NCBI GenBank assembly: GCA_031826515.1
Contig: CP134536.1
Location: 1,748,001 to 1,812,000, forward strand
Length of the DNA: 64,000 nucleotides
Reading direction: 5' to 3'
Origin: Flavobacteriaceae bacterium HL-DH10
GTDB lineage: Bacteria; Bacteroidota; Bacteroidia; Flavobacteriales; Flavobacteriaceae
The notes beneath the pieces are model-generated. The model was not told where the DNA came from and ran no database searches. It saw nothing but the letters and a program-made list of their open reading frames with translations. The translations under genes were made by a program, and so were the position numbers. Shown here one piece after another: positions 44,560 through 53,964 of this stretch (positions within the stretch are counted from its first letter, which is position 1; each line of letters begins with the position of its first letter).

Positions 44560-46335
44560 ATGAAGTTTATAAAATACATATCAATATTACTATTTATACT
44601 TACTACAAGTATTGCTTCTTCGCAAGTAAAATTTGAAGCTAAAGCAAGTAAGCAAAAATTAGGAATAAACGAGCGTTTGCGAATTGATTTTGAAATGAAT
44701 CAAGACGGAGATAATTTTAATCCGCCAAGTTTTTCTAATTTTACTGTGGTTGGAGGTCCTAATCAATCGGTAAGTAATTCATGGATTAATGGTAAGCGTA
44801 CTTATAAAAAAACATACAGTTATTTTTTAGCTCCAAAAAAGCGAGGTGATTTTACTATTACACAAGCGAGTATTACAATAGATGGTGAAACCTATAAAAC
44901 ACTACCCTTAAAAATTGAAGTCACTGCGGCTGTCGATAAACCAAAGGACCCTAATGATCCTAATTTTATAGCATCTGAAAATATTCATTTGGTAGCAGAG
45001 GTGTCAAAAACCGATCCTTATTTAAACGAAGCTATAACCGTTGTTTATAAACTATATGTGTCTCCTACAATAGCTGTCGATAATTGGAACGAAATAGATA
45101 GTCCGAGGTATAATGATTTTTGGAGTCAGAACATAAACACCCAAGGACAGAAAGTTCAAAATGGAACTTATGAAGGTGAAGATTACAGATATTTAGTTTT
45201 AAGAAAAACAGTATTATATCCTCAAAAAATAGGAAAATTAAATATCGAGCCATTAAGCTTAGATATCGCCATGCGTGTGCCTTCAAATAGACGTGATATT
45301 TTTGGAAGCCGATTAATGACGCGTGTAAACAGAACAATTTCTGCTGGCAATAAAACTATTAATGTAAAGCCTTTACCAGAGACAGGGAAACCAATAGATT
45401 TTACCGGAGCCGTTGGTGATTTTAATTTTAATGTTAGTACTTCAAAATCAGTTTTAGATGCTTCAGAATCTTTACAGTTAAAAGTTGAGGTTAGTGGAAA
45501 TGGGAATTTAAAACTATTCAAATTACCTAAAATCTCCTTACCTAGCTCTTTAGAAGTTTACGAACCAGAACATAAAGAAAACGTAAATACAACTTCATCT
45601 GGCATGCAAGGTAACATTTCAGATAATTATACGGTTGTGCCACAATACAAGGGAAAATACCCTATACAAAGCATTTCGTTTTCTTATTTTGATTTAAAAA
45701 CAAAAAGTTATAAGCGTTTAACGTCAGACGATATTTTAATTGATGTTTCAAACGGGCCATTAAATAACACGAATGCTAATAAAACTGGAGCTATTTCAAA
45801 TGCAGGAAAACAACCTGTGGTTTTAAATAATGACCAGTTTGCATTTATTAAAACAACTTCAAATTTCACAAGGATTAAGCCTACTTTTTTCTTTAAAACA
45901 AATTTATTTTGGAGTTTGTTATTATTTCCCTTTTTAGCAATTCCTTTAGCCATTGTTATAAGAAATAAAAAAGCAACTAGAGATGCTGATGTTTATGGAA
46001 ATAGAATTAGAAAAGCAGATAGATTAGCTAAAAAATATTTAAAAGGTGCTAAAAAATCTTTAGGACAAAAGGAAGCCTTTTATATTGCTTTAGAAAAAGC
46101 ATTGCATAATTATTTAAAAGCAAAATTGCATATAGAAACTAATGATTTAAGTAAAGATAAAATCAATAATTTACTTAAAAAGAAACAAGTTGATGAGCAA
46201 CCAATTAACGACTTTATTAGTATTTTAGAAAGTTGTGAATTAGCACGGTATACACCTATTGATATTGTGACTATGCAAGAAGATTATGATAAAGCGGCCA
46301 AAGCTATTTCTTTAATTGATAAACAAGCACGTTAA
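44560..46335 (+). CDS. batD: BatD-family oxygen-tolerance protein
   Basis: A 591-residue exported membrane protein. After a signal peptide (ending ASSQ) it has tandem beta-sandwich domains (QDGDNFNPPSFSNFTVVGG, YFLAPKKRGDFTI, LRKTVLYPQKIGKL) that define BatD. A membrane helix lies at about residues 446-467 and a helical cytoplasmic C-terminal domain follows. It is part of the complex formed with BatA, BatB, BatC and BatE. It is followed one base later by batE if that starts at 46337. Confidence 0.93.
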   Translation: MKFIKYISILLFILTTSIASSQVKFEAKASKQKLGINERLRIDFEMNQDGDNFNPPSFSNFTVVGGPNQSVSNSWINGKRTYKKTYSYFLAPKKRGDFTITQASITIDGETYKTLPLKIEVTAAVDKPKDPNDPNFIASENIHLVAEVSKTDPYLNEAITVVYKLYVSPTIAVDNWNEIDSPRYNDFWSQNINTQGQKVQNGTYEGEDYRYLVLRKTVLYPQKIGKLNIEPLSLDIAMRVPSNRRDIFGSRLMTRVNRTISAGNKTINVKPLPETGKPIDFTGAVGDFNFNVSTSKSVLDASESLQLKVEVSGNGNLKLFKLPKISLPSSLEVYEPEHKENVNTTSSGMQGNISDNYTVVPQYKGKYPIQSISFSYFDLKTKSYKRLTSDDILIDVSNGPLNNTNANKTGAISNAGKQPVVLNNDQFAFIKTTSNFTRIKPTFFFKTNLFWSLLLFPFLAIPLAIVIRNKKATRDADVYGNRIRKADRLAKKYLKGAKKSLGQKEAFYIALEKALHNYLKAKLHIETNDLSKDKINNLLKKKQVDEQPINDFISILESCELARYTPIDIVTMQEDYDKAAKAISLIDKQAR

Positions 46336-46336
46336 A

Positions 46337-47095
46337 ATGAAGCAGCTAATTTACATAATATTGTTTTTGTTAAGTTTTTCTGGTTTTTCACAAAACCATG
46401 CCTTGTTTGATAAAGCGAACGCCCTATATAATGAAGGCAAATATGCAGAAGCTATTGATAATTATAGCGCTATTTTAAAAAGTGGAAATCATTCTGCAGA
46501 ATTGTATTTTAATTTAGCAAACGCTAATTACAAACTTAATAATATTGCGCCTAGTATTTATTATTATGAAAAAGCACTCCAATTATCACCAGATGATGCT
46601 GATATTAAAAATAACATGGCATTTGCAAAAAATATGACTATTGATGCCATTGATATAATTCCCGATTCTGGATTTTCAAAACTTGTTAAAAGCTTAACAA
46701 ATTCAATGTCTTTTGATAATTGGGCAAAAATATCAGTAAGTTTAGTGTTTTGTTTTGTTGTTTTATTTCTAATCTATTATTTTGCTTACTCTACTTTAAA
46801 TAAACGATTGGCATTCATAGGAAGTTTAACAGCGCTAATATTTGTTTGTATAACACTTGTTTTTGCTTTTCATAAGTTTAATTTAGATAAAAACGACAAC
46901 CCTGCAATTGTTTTTGCACAGGAAAGTAAAGTAAAAAGCGACCCTAGTTCAAGAAGTGAAGAGTCTTTTAGATTACATGAAGGCACAAAGGTTCAGGTAG
47001 TAGAAGCATATAACGATTGGAAAAAAATAAAACTTTCTGATGGTAAAACAGGTTGGATCCCTTCAAAAGATATTAAAACGCTGAGTGATTTTTGA
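46337..47095 (+). CDS. batE: TPR and SH3-domain protein BatE
   Basis: A 253-residue membrane protein with a signal peptide (ending SGFSQ), TPR repeats (about residues 20-95: FDKANALYNEGKYAEAIDNY), two membrane helices (about 130-150 and 160-180) and a C-terminal bacterial SH3 domain (about 195-250: VQVVEAYNDWKKIKLSDGKTG). The start at 46337 gives a clean signal peptide and follows the batD stop; an upstream in-frame ATG at 46316 overlaps batD. Last gene of the bat operon. Confidence 0.9.
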   Translation: MKQLIYIILFLLSFSGFSQNHALFDKANALYNEGKYAEAIDNYSAILKSGNHSAELYFNLANANYKLNNIAPSIYYYEKALQLSPDDADIKNNMAFAKNMTIDAIDIIPDSGFSKLVKSLTNSMSFDNWAKISVSLVFCFVVLFLIYYFAYSTLNKRLAFIGSLTALIFVCITLVFAFHKFNLDKNDNPAIVFAQESKVKSDPSSRSEESFRLHEGTKVQVVEAYNDWKKIKLSDGKTGWIPSKDIKTLSDF

Positions 47096-47157
47096 TTAGA
47101 CTTAATTTGTTTTAAGAATTTTATAAAATATTTAACAGAATAAATAAAGTCAAATAT

Positions 47158-47165
47158 TATATTTG
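47158..47165 (+). promoter_or_regulatory. -7 box upstream of the small protein before sulP
   Basis: TATATTTG is an exact match to TAnnTTTG, 16 bases before the start codon. No TTG was found at the -33 distance. Confidence 0.45.
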
Positions 47166-47181
47166 CTTTTTTAAATTTTAG

Positions 47182-47478
47182 ATGATTAGAAAAATAACAG
47201 CATTATTTTTTATAGTTTTATTCATGGGGCTAATTATAGCTCCAACTGTAATTGTTGTTTTAGATGATTCTATTGATACATCAATTTTTTCTTCTTTAAC
47301 AGAAGAAGAAGAAAACGGTAAAGCTAAAAAGCTTTTATCTCCTTTTTCTTTACAATCTAATGAATTTACTAGTAATCTTGAATTAAAAAACTTTGAGCAT
47401 TTTGGGTATTATTTTAAAAATTACCCTAAACCACATCTTAATTTAATTTCTCCCCCACCAGATTATAACATAATATAA
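47182..47478 (+). CDS. Small exported or single-pass protein of unknown function
   Basis: A 98-residue protein with a strongly hydrophobic N-terminus (about residues 5-26), which may be a membrane anchor or signal peptide, an acidic stretch EEEEN and a proline-rich end (LISPPPDYN). No family was recognised. Its -7 box and position directly before the first sulP gene suggest it opens the inorganic-carbon transport operon. Confidence 0.6.
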   Translation: MIRKITALFFIVLFMGLIIAPTVIVVLDDSIDTSIFSSLTEEEENGKAKKLLSPFSLQSNEFTSNLELKNFEHFGYYFKNYPKPHLNLISPPPDYNII

Positions 47479-47569
47479 TTTCGATTTTAAGACCTAATAA
47501 ACTTAGGTCAACTAAATTAATTTTTAACAGCTTTTGGTGTATACATTGAAAGCAAAAGTTTATTATATT

Positions 47570-49162
47570 ATGTTTAAAACTATTAAAAATGACTTGCCAG
47601 CAAGTATCGTTGTATTTTTTGTTGCTTTACCTTTATGTTTAGGTATTGCATTAGCAAGTGGAGCTCCATTATTTTCGGGAGTAATTGCTGGAATTATTGG
47701 AGGAATTGTTGTAGGAGGTTTAAGTGGCTCCAAAGTAGGTGTTAGTGGTCCCGCAGCTGGATTAGCAGCTATTGTTTTAACAGCTATAGGAACATTAGGA
47801 GGTTATGAAAATTTCTTGGTGGCGGTTGTTTTAGGAGGTGTTATTCAATTGCTTTTTGGTGTATTAAAAGCAGGTGTTATTGGTTATTATTTTCCGTCTT
47901 CCGTTATTAAAGGTATGCTTACTGGTATAGGAATTATTATCATTTTAAAGCAAATCCCTCATTTTTTTGGTTATGATATAGAACCTGAAGGTGCAGACAG
48001 CTTTATTGAAGTATCGGGCGAAAACACATTTTCGGCTATTTTACATATTTTTGATAATATTACATTAGGCTCTGTACTTATCGGCATTATTGGGTTGGCT
48101 ATTATCCTTTTTTGGGATAAAGTGCTTTCTAAAAAAGCAAAGTTCTTTCAAATCATTCAAGGCCCACTTGTAGCCGTAGTAGCTGGTATTATTTATTTTA
48201 TGCTTACTAGTGGTAATGATACTTTAGCCATTTTACCAAAACACTTGGTAAGTGTACCAATACCAGAAGATGCCGTATCATTTTTAAATCAATTTAGTTT
48301 TCCTAATTTTTCAGTTATTACTAACACTGAAGTTTGGGTAGTAGCATTTACCATTGCATTGGTAGGTAGTTTAGAAACACTATTAAGTGTTGAAGCAGCA
48401 GATAGAATAGATCCTCACAAAAATGTAACACCAACAAATAGAGAATTACTTGCGCAAGGAACTGGAAATATTATTTCGGGATTAATTGGAGGTTTGCCAA
48501 TTACCCAAGTTATTGTTAGAAGTTCTGCAAATATTCAATCTGGTGCAAGAAGTAAAACATCTGCGATTTTGCACGGTTTTTTTCTTTTAATTTCGGTTGT
48601 TTTAATACCTAAGTTGTTAAATATGATTCCGTTATCGGTTTTAGCTGCCGTCCTTTTAATTGTTGGTTACAAATTAGCAAAACCGTCATTATTTAAGCAA
48701 ATGTATAATTTGGGCTGGAAGCAATCCGTTCCGTTCTTTAGTACTATTTTAGGAATTGTTTTTACCGATTTGTTAGTTGGTATTGGTTTAGGACTTGCAG
48801 TTGGTATAGTAGTTATATTATTGAAAAGTTACCAAAACTCACACTTTCTTCATATTGAAGATAAAAGTAACGGCAAGCATAAAATAAAAATGACACTTGC
48901 AGAAGAAGTTACGTTTTTTAATAAGGGAGCTATTTTAAAAGAATTAGATAGTTTACCAAGAGATACTTATTTAGAAATAGATATACTTAAAACCAGGTAC
49001 TTAGATAATGATATTATCGAAATTCTTGAAGATTTTGCTTTTAAAGCAAAAGAAAGAAATATAGATATTAAGTTGGTTTCTAAACGAGGAATTGTTGAAA
49101 ACCCTCCAAGTTTTATTGGGTTTTTTGATGAAAGACCAAAATCTAAAATAAGTTTAAGTTAA
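47570..49162 (+). CDS. SulP-family inorganic anion transporter, first copy
   Basis: Membrane transporter of the SulP/SLC26 family, about 530 residues, with some ten to twelve hydrophobic helices and a C-terminal cytoplasmic STAS domain (about residues 430-525: ILKELDSLPRDTYLEIDILKTRYLDNDIIEIL). The signature regions are PLCLGIALASGAPLFSGVIAG and GLIGGLPITQVIVRSSANI. Because it is followed by carbonic anhydrase genes, bicarbonate is a more likely substrate than sulphate. The ATG at 47570 (MFKTIKND) is preferred; an in-frame ATG at 47534 is also possible. Confidence 0.9.
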   Translation: MFKTIKNDLPASIVVFFVALPLCLGIALASGAPLFSGVIAGIIGGIVVGGLSGSKVGVSGPAAGLAAIVLTAIGTLGGYENFLVAVVLGGVIQLLFGVLKAGVIGYYFPSSVIKGMLTGIGIIIILKQIPHFFGYDIEPEGADSFIEVSGENTFSAILHIFDNITLGSVLIGIIGLAIILFWDKVLSKKAKFFQIIQGPLVAVVAGIIYFMLTSGNDTLAILPKHLVSVPIPEDAVSFLNQFSFPNFSVITNTEVWVVAFTIALVGSLETLLSVEAADRIDPHKNVTPTNRELLAQGTGNIISGLIGGLPITQVIVRSSANIQSGARSKTSAILHGFFLLISVVLIPKLLNMIPLSVLAAVLLIVGYKLAKPSLFKQMYNLGWKQSVPFFSTILGIVFTDLLVGIGLGLAVGIVVILLKSYQNSHFLHIEDKSNGKHKIKMTLAEEVTFFNKGAILKELDSLPRDTYLEIDILKTRYLDNDIIEILEDFAFKAKERNIDIKLVSKRGIVENPPSFIGFFDERPKSKISLS

Positions 49163-49168
49163 ACAATC

Positions 49169-49990
49169 ATGAAAAACAAAAAATCTAAAATATTAGTGCT
49201 ATCAGACTTAAAAGAGTCTACTAGAAATGTGTTAAAAAGCAGTGTTAGTTTAGCTAAAATGGTTGATGGGGATATTGATTTTTTTCATGTTATAAAACCG
49301 ACAGATGTCGTTGAAAAAGAAAGTCAATTATCAGCATTTCGAACGATTAATGAACAACATAGTGCAACCAAAAAAGATATTCAGAATTTTGTAAATCCGC
49401 TTTCAGAAGCATATGGTATAGATATAAATTACAGTTATACGTTTGGAAATGTAAAAAATGAAATTCGAGAACATATTGCAAATAATAAACCTGATATCAT
49501 TGTTTTGGGGAAAAGAACTTCTAAAACATTTAAAGTTATGGGAGATAGTATAACTCAATTTGTTTTAAAAGAATACGATGGAGTAATTATGATAGCTTCA
49601 GATAATGCTCTAGAACCAAATAAAAATTTATCATTAGGGTTTTTTAACGATATAGATGAGTCTTCTGAATTTGTAGAAAATTTAATAAAACATACAGAAG
49701 CACCAGTAAAATCTTTTAAGATAAGAAAAAAATCAGATGCATTAAAAGAAGCAAATATCTCCGATGATAAAAAAACAATAGAGTTCGTATTTGAGAAAAA
49801 TGATAATACAATTATGAATCTTTCAAATTATTTATCAAAAAATAATATCAATTTATTATGCATAAATAGAGGAAAGAAAAAAACAGCTAATAAATTAAGT
49901 TTTATGTCGTCTGATATTAAAGAGGCTATAAATAAACTTGATGTCTCACTTTTATTATCAGGAGGACAAAATTTTTCAATACAACAATAA
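49169..49990 (+). CDS. Universal stress protein family protein
   Basis: A 273-residue cytoplasmic protein with the UspA fold. The N-terminal half shows KILVLSDLKESTRNVLKSSVSLAK and IIVLGKRTS, close to the usual ATP-loop pattern. The C-terminal half is a weaker, possibly degenerate second copy. It lies six bases after sulP, inside the carbon-transport operon. A role in sensing energy state and adjusting the transporter is possible but unproven. Confidence 0.82.
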   Translation: MKNKKSKILVLSDLKESTRNVLKSSVSLAKMVDGDIDFFHVIKPTDVVEKESQLSAFRTINEQHSATKKDIQNFVNPLSEAYGIDINYSYTFGNVKNEIREHIANNKPDIIVLGKRTSKTFKVMGDSITQFVLKEYDGVIMIASDNALEPNKNLSLGFFNDIDESSEFVENLIKHTEAPVKSFKIRKKSDALKEANISDDKKTIEFVFEKNDNTIMNLSNYLSKNNINLLCINRGKKKTANKLSFMSSDIKEAINKLDVSLLLSGGQNFSIQQ

Positions 49991-50008
49991 TTAAATTAAT
50001 AATATATT

Positions 50009-50638
50009 ATGAAAGCACATACAAGAGAAACACAAGCAACCATGACGCCACAAAAGGCTCTGGATTTTTTAAAAGAAGGAAATCAAAGGTTTCAAAATAA
50101 TTTAAAAGCGAATAGAAATTTATTAGAGCAAGTAAATGATACTAGCGAAGGGCAATTTCCTTTTGCAACTATTTTAAGTTGTATAGATTCAAGAGTTTCT
50201 GCAGAATTAGTCTTTGATCAGGGTTTGGGTGATATATTTAGCGTTCGTATTGCTGGAAATTTTGTAAATGAAGATATTTTAGGAAGCATGGAATTTGCTT
50301 GTAAACTTGCAGGAACAAAGGTTATTGTTGTTTTAGGACATACGAGTTGTGGTGCAATAAAAGGCGCTTGTGATGATGCTAAGCTAGGTAATTTAACAAA
50401 GATGTTAGAAAAAATTAAACCAGCAGTAAAAGCCGTGAGTGAGCCTACAGATTCAAGTTTAAGAAACTCATCAAATTTAGAATTTGTTAATAATGTTGCC
50501 GATAAAAATGTGCTTTTAACTATAGATAGAATTATGGATGAAAGTCCAGTTTTGGCAGAAATGCAAAATAAAGGTGAAATTAAAATTGTTGGCGCTATGT
50601 ATGATATTCATACTGGTGAAGTCACTTTTCATGAATAA
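50009..50638 (+). CDS. Beta-carbonic anhydrase, first copy
   Basis: Zinc enzyme that interconverts CO2 and bicarbonate, 209 residues. The zinc ligands and catalytic dyad are visible: Cys58, Asp60 and Arg62 in LSCIDSRV, and His111 with Cys114 in LGHTSCGAIKGA. No signal peptide is seen, so it acts in the cytoplasm. It is codirectional with sulP and the stress protein. Confidence 0.95.
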   Translation: MKAHTRETQATMTPQKALDFLKEGNQRFQNNLKANRNLLEQVNDTSEGQFPFATILSCIDSRVSAELVFDQGLGDIFSVRIAGNFVNEDILGSMEFACKLAGTKVIVVLGHTSCGAIKGACDDAKLGNLTKMLEKIKPAVKAVSEPTDSSLRNSSNLEFVNNVADKNVLLTIDRIMDESPVLAEMQNKGEIKIVGAMYDIHTGEVTFHE

Positions 50639-50666
50639 ATAAAAACAGCTTTCTATGGGAAATATT

Positions 50667-51338
50667 ATTATGAAAAAGAAAGCAACTTTGGTAGCATTAG
50701 TCTTTGTATTAATGCTACCTTTTTTTGTACAAAGTCAAGACAGTAGTTTTGGTAATTGGCTTATTTATATTGGGAATAAAAAGCTGAAAAATAATTGGAA
50801 CATCCATAACGAAGTACAGTATAGAAATTATAATGCTATAGGAGATCTTGAACAGTTACTTTTAAGAACAGGTTTAGGATATACTTTTAATGAAAACAAG
50901 AATAATATTTTGTTGGGTTATGGTTATATCTTATCTGAAAATTATACAGGAAATGTAGATGATAAAGTATCAATTAATGAACACCGAATTTTTCAACAGT
51001 TTATATCTAAACAAAATATAGGTTCTGTAAAATTAAATCATCGTTACCGTTTTGAACAACGTTTTGTAGAGTCTGATTTTAAGATGCGTTTCCGTTATTT
51101 TTTAGGGGTTAATATCCCATTAACTAATGCAGAAAATCCTAATAACAAATATTATGTATCGGCATATAATGAGATTTTTTTAAATACTAAAACATCCATT
51201 TTTGATAGAAACAGAGTCTATGCTGGTCTTGGTTATAATATGAATAAAAGTTTAAGAATTGAAGCAGGTTATATGAACCAGTTTTTTGAAACAAGTAGTA
51301 GAGACCAATTTAATTTAATAACCTTTATTACTTTTTAG
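50667..51338 (+). CDS. DUF2490 outer-membrane protein
   Basis: A protein of about 223 residues with a signal peptide (ending FVQSQ) and the alternating aromatic strands of a small outer-membrane beta-barrel (NWNIHNEVQYRNYNAIGDL, then LRTGLGYTF, then FRYFLGVNIPL), the pattern of DUF2490. The C-terminal strand ends in Phe (FNLITFITF). The start is taken at 50667 or the in-frame Met just after; an in-frame ATG at 50655 adds four residues. Its place in the carbon module suggests an outer-membrane channel or accessory. A terminator follows. Confidence 0.78.
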   Translation: MMKKKATLVALVFVLMLPFFVQSQDSSFGNWLIYIGNKKLKNNWNIHNEVQYRNYNAIGDLEQLLLRTGLGYTFNENKNNILLGYGYILSENYTGNVDDKVSINEHRIFQQFISKQNIGSVKLNHRYRFEQRFVESDFKMRFRYFLGVNIPLTNAENPNNKYYVSAYNEIFLNTKTSIFDRNRVYAGLGYNMNKSLRIEAGYMNQFFETSSRDQFNLITFITF

Positions 51339-51355
51339 AAAAGTATAGTTATTCT

Positions 51356-51392
51356 AAAAAAACCAATACTTTTAAGTATTGGTTTTTTTTTT
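51356..51392. terminator. Terminator after the DUF2490 gene
   Basis: AAAAAAACCAATACTT and AAGTATTGGTTTTTTT form a long hairpin with A and T runs on both sides, 18 bases after the stop codon. It separates the first from the second transporter unit. Confidence 0.9.
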
Positions 51393-51439
51393 GACAAATT
51401 ATGAATTAACTTCGGAATTATTAAAAACTATAATTAAGC

Positions 51440-53302
51440 ATGAAAAATTTATTTTCAAATATAAAAGGAGATGCATTTGGTGGTATTACTGCAGGAATTG
51501 TAGCATTACCATTGGCATTGGCATTCGGAGTCTCATCAGGTTTAGGACCAACTGCAGGACTTTATGGCGCTATTTTTATTAGTTTTTTTGCTGCGCTTTT
51601 TGGAGGTACAAGCACGCAGATTTCTGGGCCAACCGCACCTATGACAGCTGTGAGCATGGTTGTTATTGCAGGGATTATTGCAACTAACGATGGAGATATT
51701 AATAAAGCTTTACCTGTAATACTTACCGTCTTCTTATTGGCAGGGCTCATGCAAGTAGGTTTGGGTGTTTTAGGTTTAGGAAAATATATCAGGTATATCC
51801 CATATCCTGTTGTTTCTGGTTTTATGACTGCAATTGGTGTTATTATTTTATTGACTCAAATTTTACCTTCTTTAGGATATTACCCAAAAGAAGATATGGA
51901 GTTTGTTAATACGTTTAAACCTCATGCCGAAGAAGTTATTTTAGAAAACATATTAAAAGAACAAGCTGGCGAAGGTATTTTAGTTTTAGAAGATTTTAAA
52001 GAAACCGTTAATAGAGCTCACGAAATTTCGCAAGAGGCTATATTAAAAGAATCTCAAACTTTAGCGGCAAAAGATGCTTCGGGAGCATTGGGAGCTGTTA
52101 AAATTTTGCCTACAGCTTTACAAAATATTAATTGGTTAGAATTAATATTAGCTTTAGGTACTATTTTAATAATTTATGGTTTTAAACGAATTACTAAGGC
52201 CGTTCCAAGTACACTAGTTGCTCTAATTGTAATGTCTGGAATAGCTGTTGGTTTTGAATTAGACTATAGACCAATAGAGGAAATTCCTAGCGGACTTCCA
52301 ATACCAAATCTAGAAATATTTACAGGTTTTAAATTAAGCCATATTACACCATATATTTTTACAGCACTTACCTTGTCTTTACTTGGTGCAATAGATTCAT
52401 TATTAACTAGTGTTGTTGCAGATAATATGACCAAAACAAAGCATAAACCGAATAAAGAATTGGTTGGTCAAGGTATAGGTAATAGTATTGCTGCTGTTTT
52501 TGGAGGTATTCCAGGTGCAGGTGCTACTATAAGAACCGTAGTTAATATTTCTTCGGGTGGTAAAACAAAATTATCTGGAATGATTGCGGGGCTTTTATTA
52601 TTAGTAATTTTATTAGCATTAGGTCCTGTAGCATCAAAAATTCCAGCTGCTGTTTTAGCAGGAATCTTAATTACTGTAGGTATTGGTGTTATGGACTATA
52701 AAGGTTTAAAAGCTATTCCAAGTTTACCTAGAGATATTAAATTTGGACCATTTAAATTAAGTTCAGAAGTGTTAATAATGATTGTTGTATTATTACTTTC
52801 AACATTTTGGGATTTAATTTATGCTGTTGGTATTGGTTTAGTTATAGCCTCTTTAATGTTTATGAAAAAAATAGGTGACTTAACAGCAGAAAGAAGTAAT
52901 GTAAAACCCTTAAAAGAAGAAGCTTGGAAAGATGAAATTAATTTTCCAGAAAACTTAAAAGAAGAGGTGTTTATAAAACACATAAAAGGACCGTTATTTT
53001 TTGGTTCTACTAGTGATTTTCAACAACTAACAGCTCAAATTCCAAATACCGCAAGAACGGTTATAATTAGATTAGGACGTATGCAATATATGGATCAATC
53101 TGGATTATACGCGATGGAAGATATGCTTCAAGATTTAAATAAGAAAAATATTGAAGTACTTTTTGTTGGTCTACTAAAACAACCTAAATATATGATGGAG
53201 CGTATTGATATTATTCCAGATTTAATTCCTAAAGAACATATATTTGATAACTTTAAAAAGTGTTTAGAATGGATAAAATCAAATGGAAAAAATCATAAAT
53301 AG
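51440..53302 (+). CDS. SulP-family inorganic anion transporter with STAS domain, second copy
   Basis: A 620-residue SulP transporter. Family landmarks are VALPLALAFGVSSGLGPTAGLYGA, GGTSTQISGPTAPMTAV and the C-terminal STAS domain (about residues 510-610: VIIRLGRMQYMDQSGLYAMEDML). A non-hydrophobic insert of about 70 residues (about 155-230) interrupts the membrane region, which is longer than in the first copy. A carbonic anhydrase gene follows three bases after its stop, a pairing typical of bicarbonate transporters of the BicA/SulP type. Confidence 0.9.
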   Translation: MKNLFSNIKGDAFGGITAGIVALPLALAFGVSSGLGPTAGLYGAIFISFFAALFGGTSTQISGPTAPMTAVSMVVIAGIIATNDGDINKALPVILTVFLLAGLMQVGLGVLGLGKYIRYIPYPVVSGFMTAIGVIILLTQILPSLGYYPKEDMEFVNTFKPHAEEVILENILKEQAGEGILVLEDFKETVNRAHEISQEAILKESQTLAAKDASGALGAVKILPTALQNINWLELILALGTILIIYGFKRITKAVPSTLVALIVMSGIAVGFELDYRPIEEIPSGLPIPNLEIFTGFKLSHITPYIFTALTLSLLGAIDSLLTSVVADNMTKTKHKPNKELVGQGIGNSIAAVFGGIPGAGATIRTVVNISSGGKTKLSGMIAGLLLLVILLALGPVASKIPAAVLAGILITVGIGVMDYKGLKAIPSLPRDIKFGPFKLSSEVLIMIVVLLLSTFWDLIYAVGIGLVIASLMFMKKIGDLTAERSNVKPLKEEAWKDEINFPENLKEEVFIKHIKGPLFFGSTSDFQQLTAQIPNTARTVIIRLGRMQYMDQSGLYAMEDMLQDLNKKNIEVLFVGLLKQPKYMMERIDIIPDLIPKEHIFDNFKKCLEWIKSNGKNHK

Positions 53303-53305
53303 GTC

Positions 53306-53932
53306 ATGAAGTTAGAAAGGGTTTTTCAAAATAATGAAAAGTGGATTAAAGATAAATTATCTAACGATCCTGAATATTTTAATGATTTAGGGAAAGGGCA
53401 AAAGCCAGAATTGTTATTTATAGGTTGTTCAGATAGTCGAGTGACTTCTGAGGAGTTAATGGGGTTAGGTCCAGGCGAGGTTTTTGTACACAGAAATATT
53501 GCTAATATGGTTACAGGAACCGATTTAAATGTGATGTCTGTTGTAGAATATGCTGTTATTCATCTAAAAGTAAAACATGTTATTGTTTGCGGACATTATG
53601 CTTGTGGTGGTGTAAAAGCTGCTATGCAATCGGCAGATTTAGGTATTTTAAATCCGTGGTTACGTAATATTCGCGATGTGTATCGCATTCATAAAACTGA
53701 GCTAAATAATATTGATGACGAAGAAAAGAAATATGATCGTTTAGTAGAATTAAATGTACAAGAACAATGTGTAAACCTTATAAAAACAGCAGCCATACAA
53801 AAAGCTTTAAGAGAAAGAGGGTTAACAGTACATGGTTGGGTATTTGATGTGAATACAGGGAAACTCATCGATTTGAAAATCGATTTTGAAAATATTCTAA
53901 AAAGTATCAGAGAAATTTATCATTTAGATTAA
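53306..53932 (+). CDS. Beta-carbonic anhydrase, second copy
   Basis: Second cytoplasmic beta-type carbonic anhydrase, 208 residues, with Cys41, Asp43 and Arg45 in IGCSDSRV and His97 with Cys100 in VCGHYACGGV. It resembles the Can/CynT group more than the first copy does. It lies three bases after the second sulP gene and is followed by a strong terminator. Confidence 0.95.
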   Translation: MKLERVFQNNEKWIKDKLSNDPEYFNDLGKGQKPELLFIGCSDSRVTSEELMGLGPGEVFVHRNIANMVTGTDLNVMSVVEYAVIHLKVKHVIVCGHYACGGVKAAMQSADLGILNPWLRNIRDVYRIHKTELNNIDDEEKKYDRLVELNVQEQCVNLIKTAAIQKALRERGLTVHGWVFDVNTGKLIDLKIDFENILKSIREIYHLD

Positions 53933-53934
53933 AT

Positions 53935-53963
53935 AAAAAAGCCACTCAATGAGTGGCTTTTTT
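53935..53963. terminator. Bidirectional terminator between carbonic anhydrase and the DoxX gene
   Basis: AAAAAAGCCACTC and GAGTGGCTTTTTT around AAT, serving both convergent genes. Confidence 0.9.
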
Positions 53964-53964
53964 G

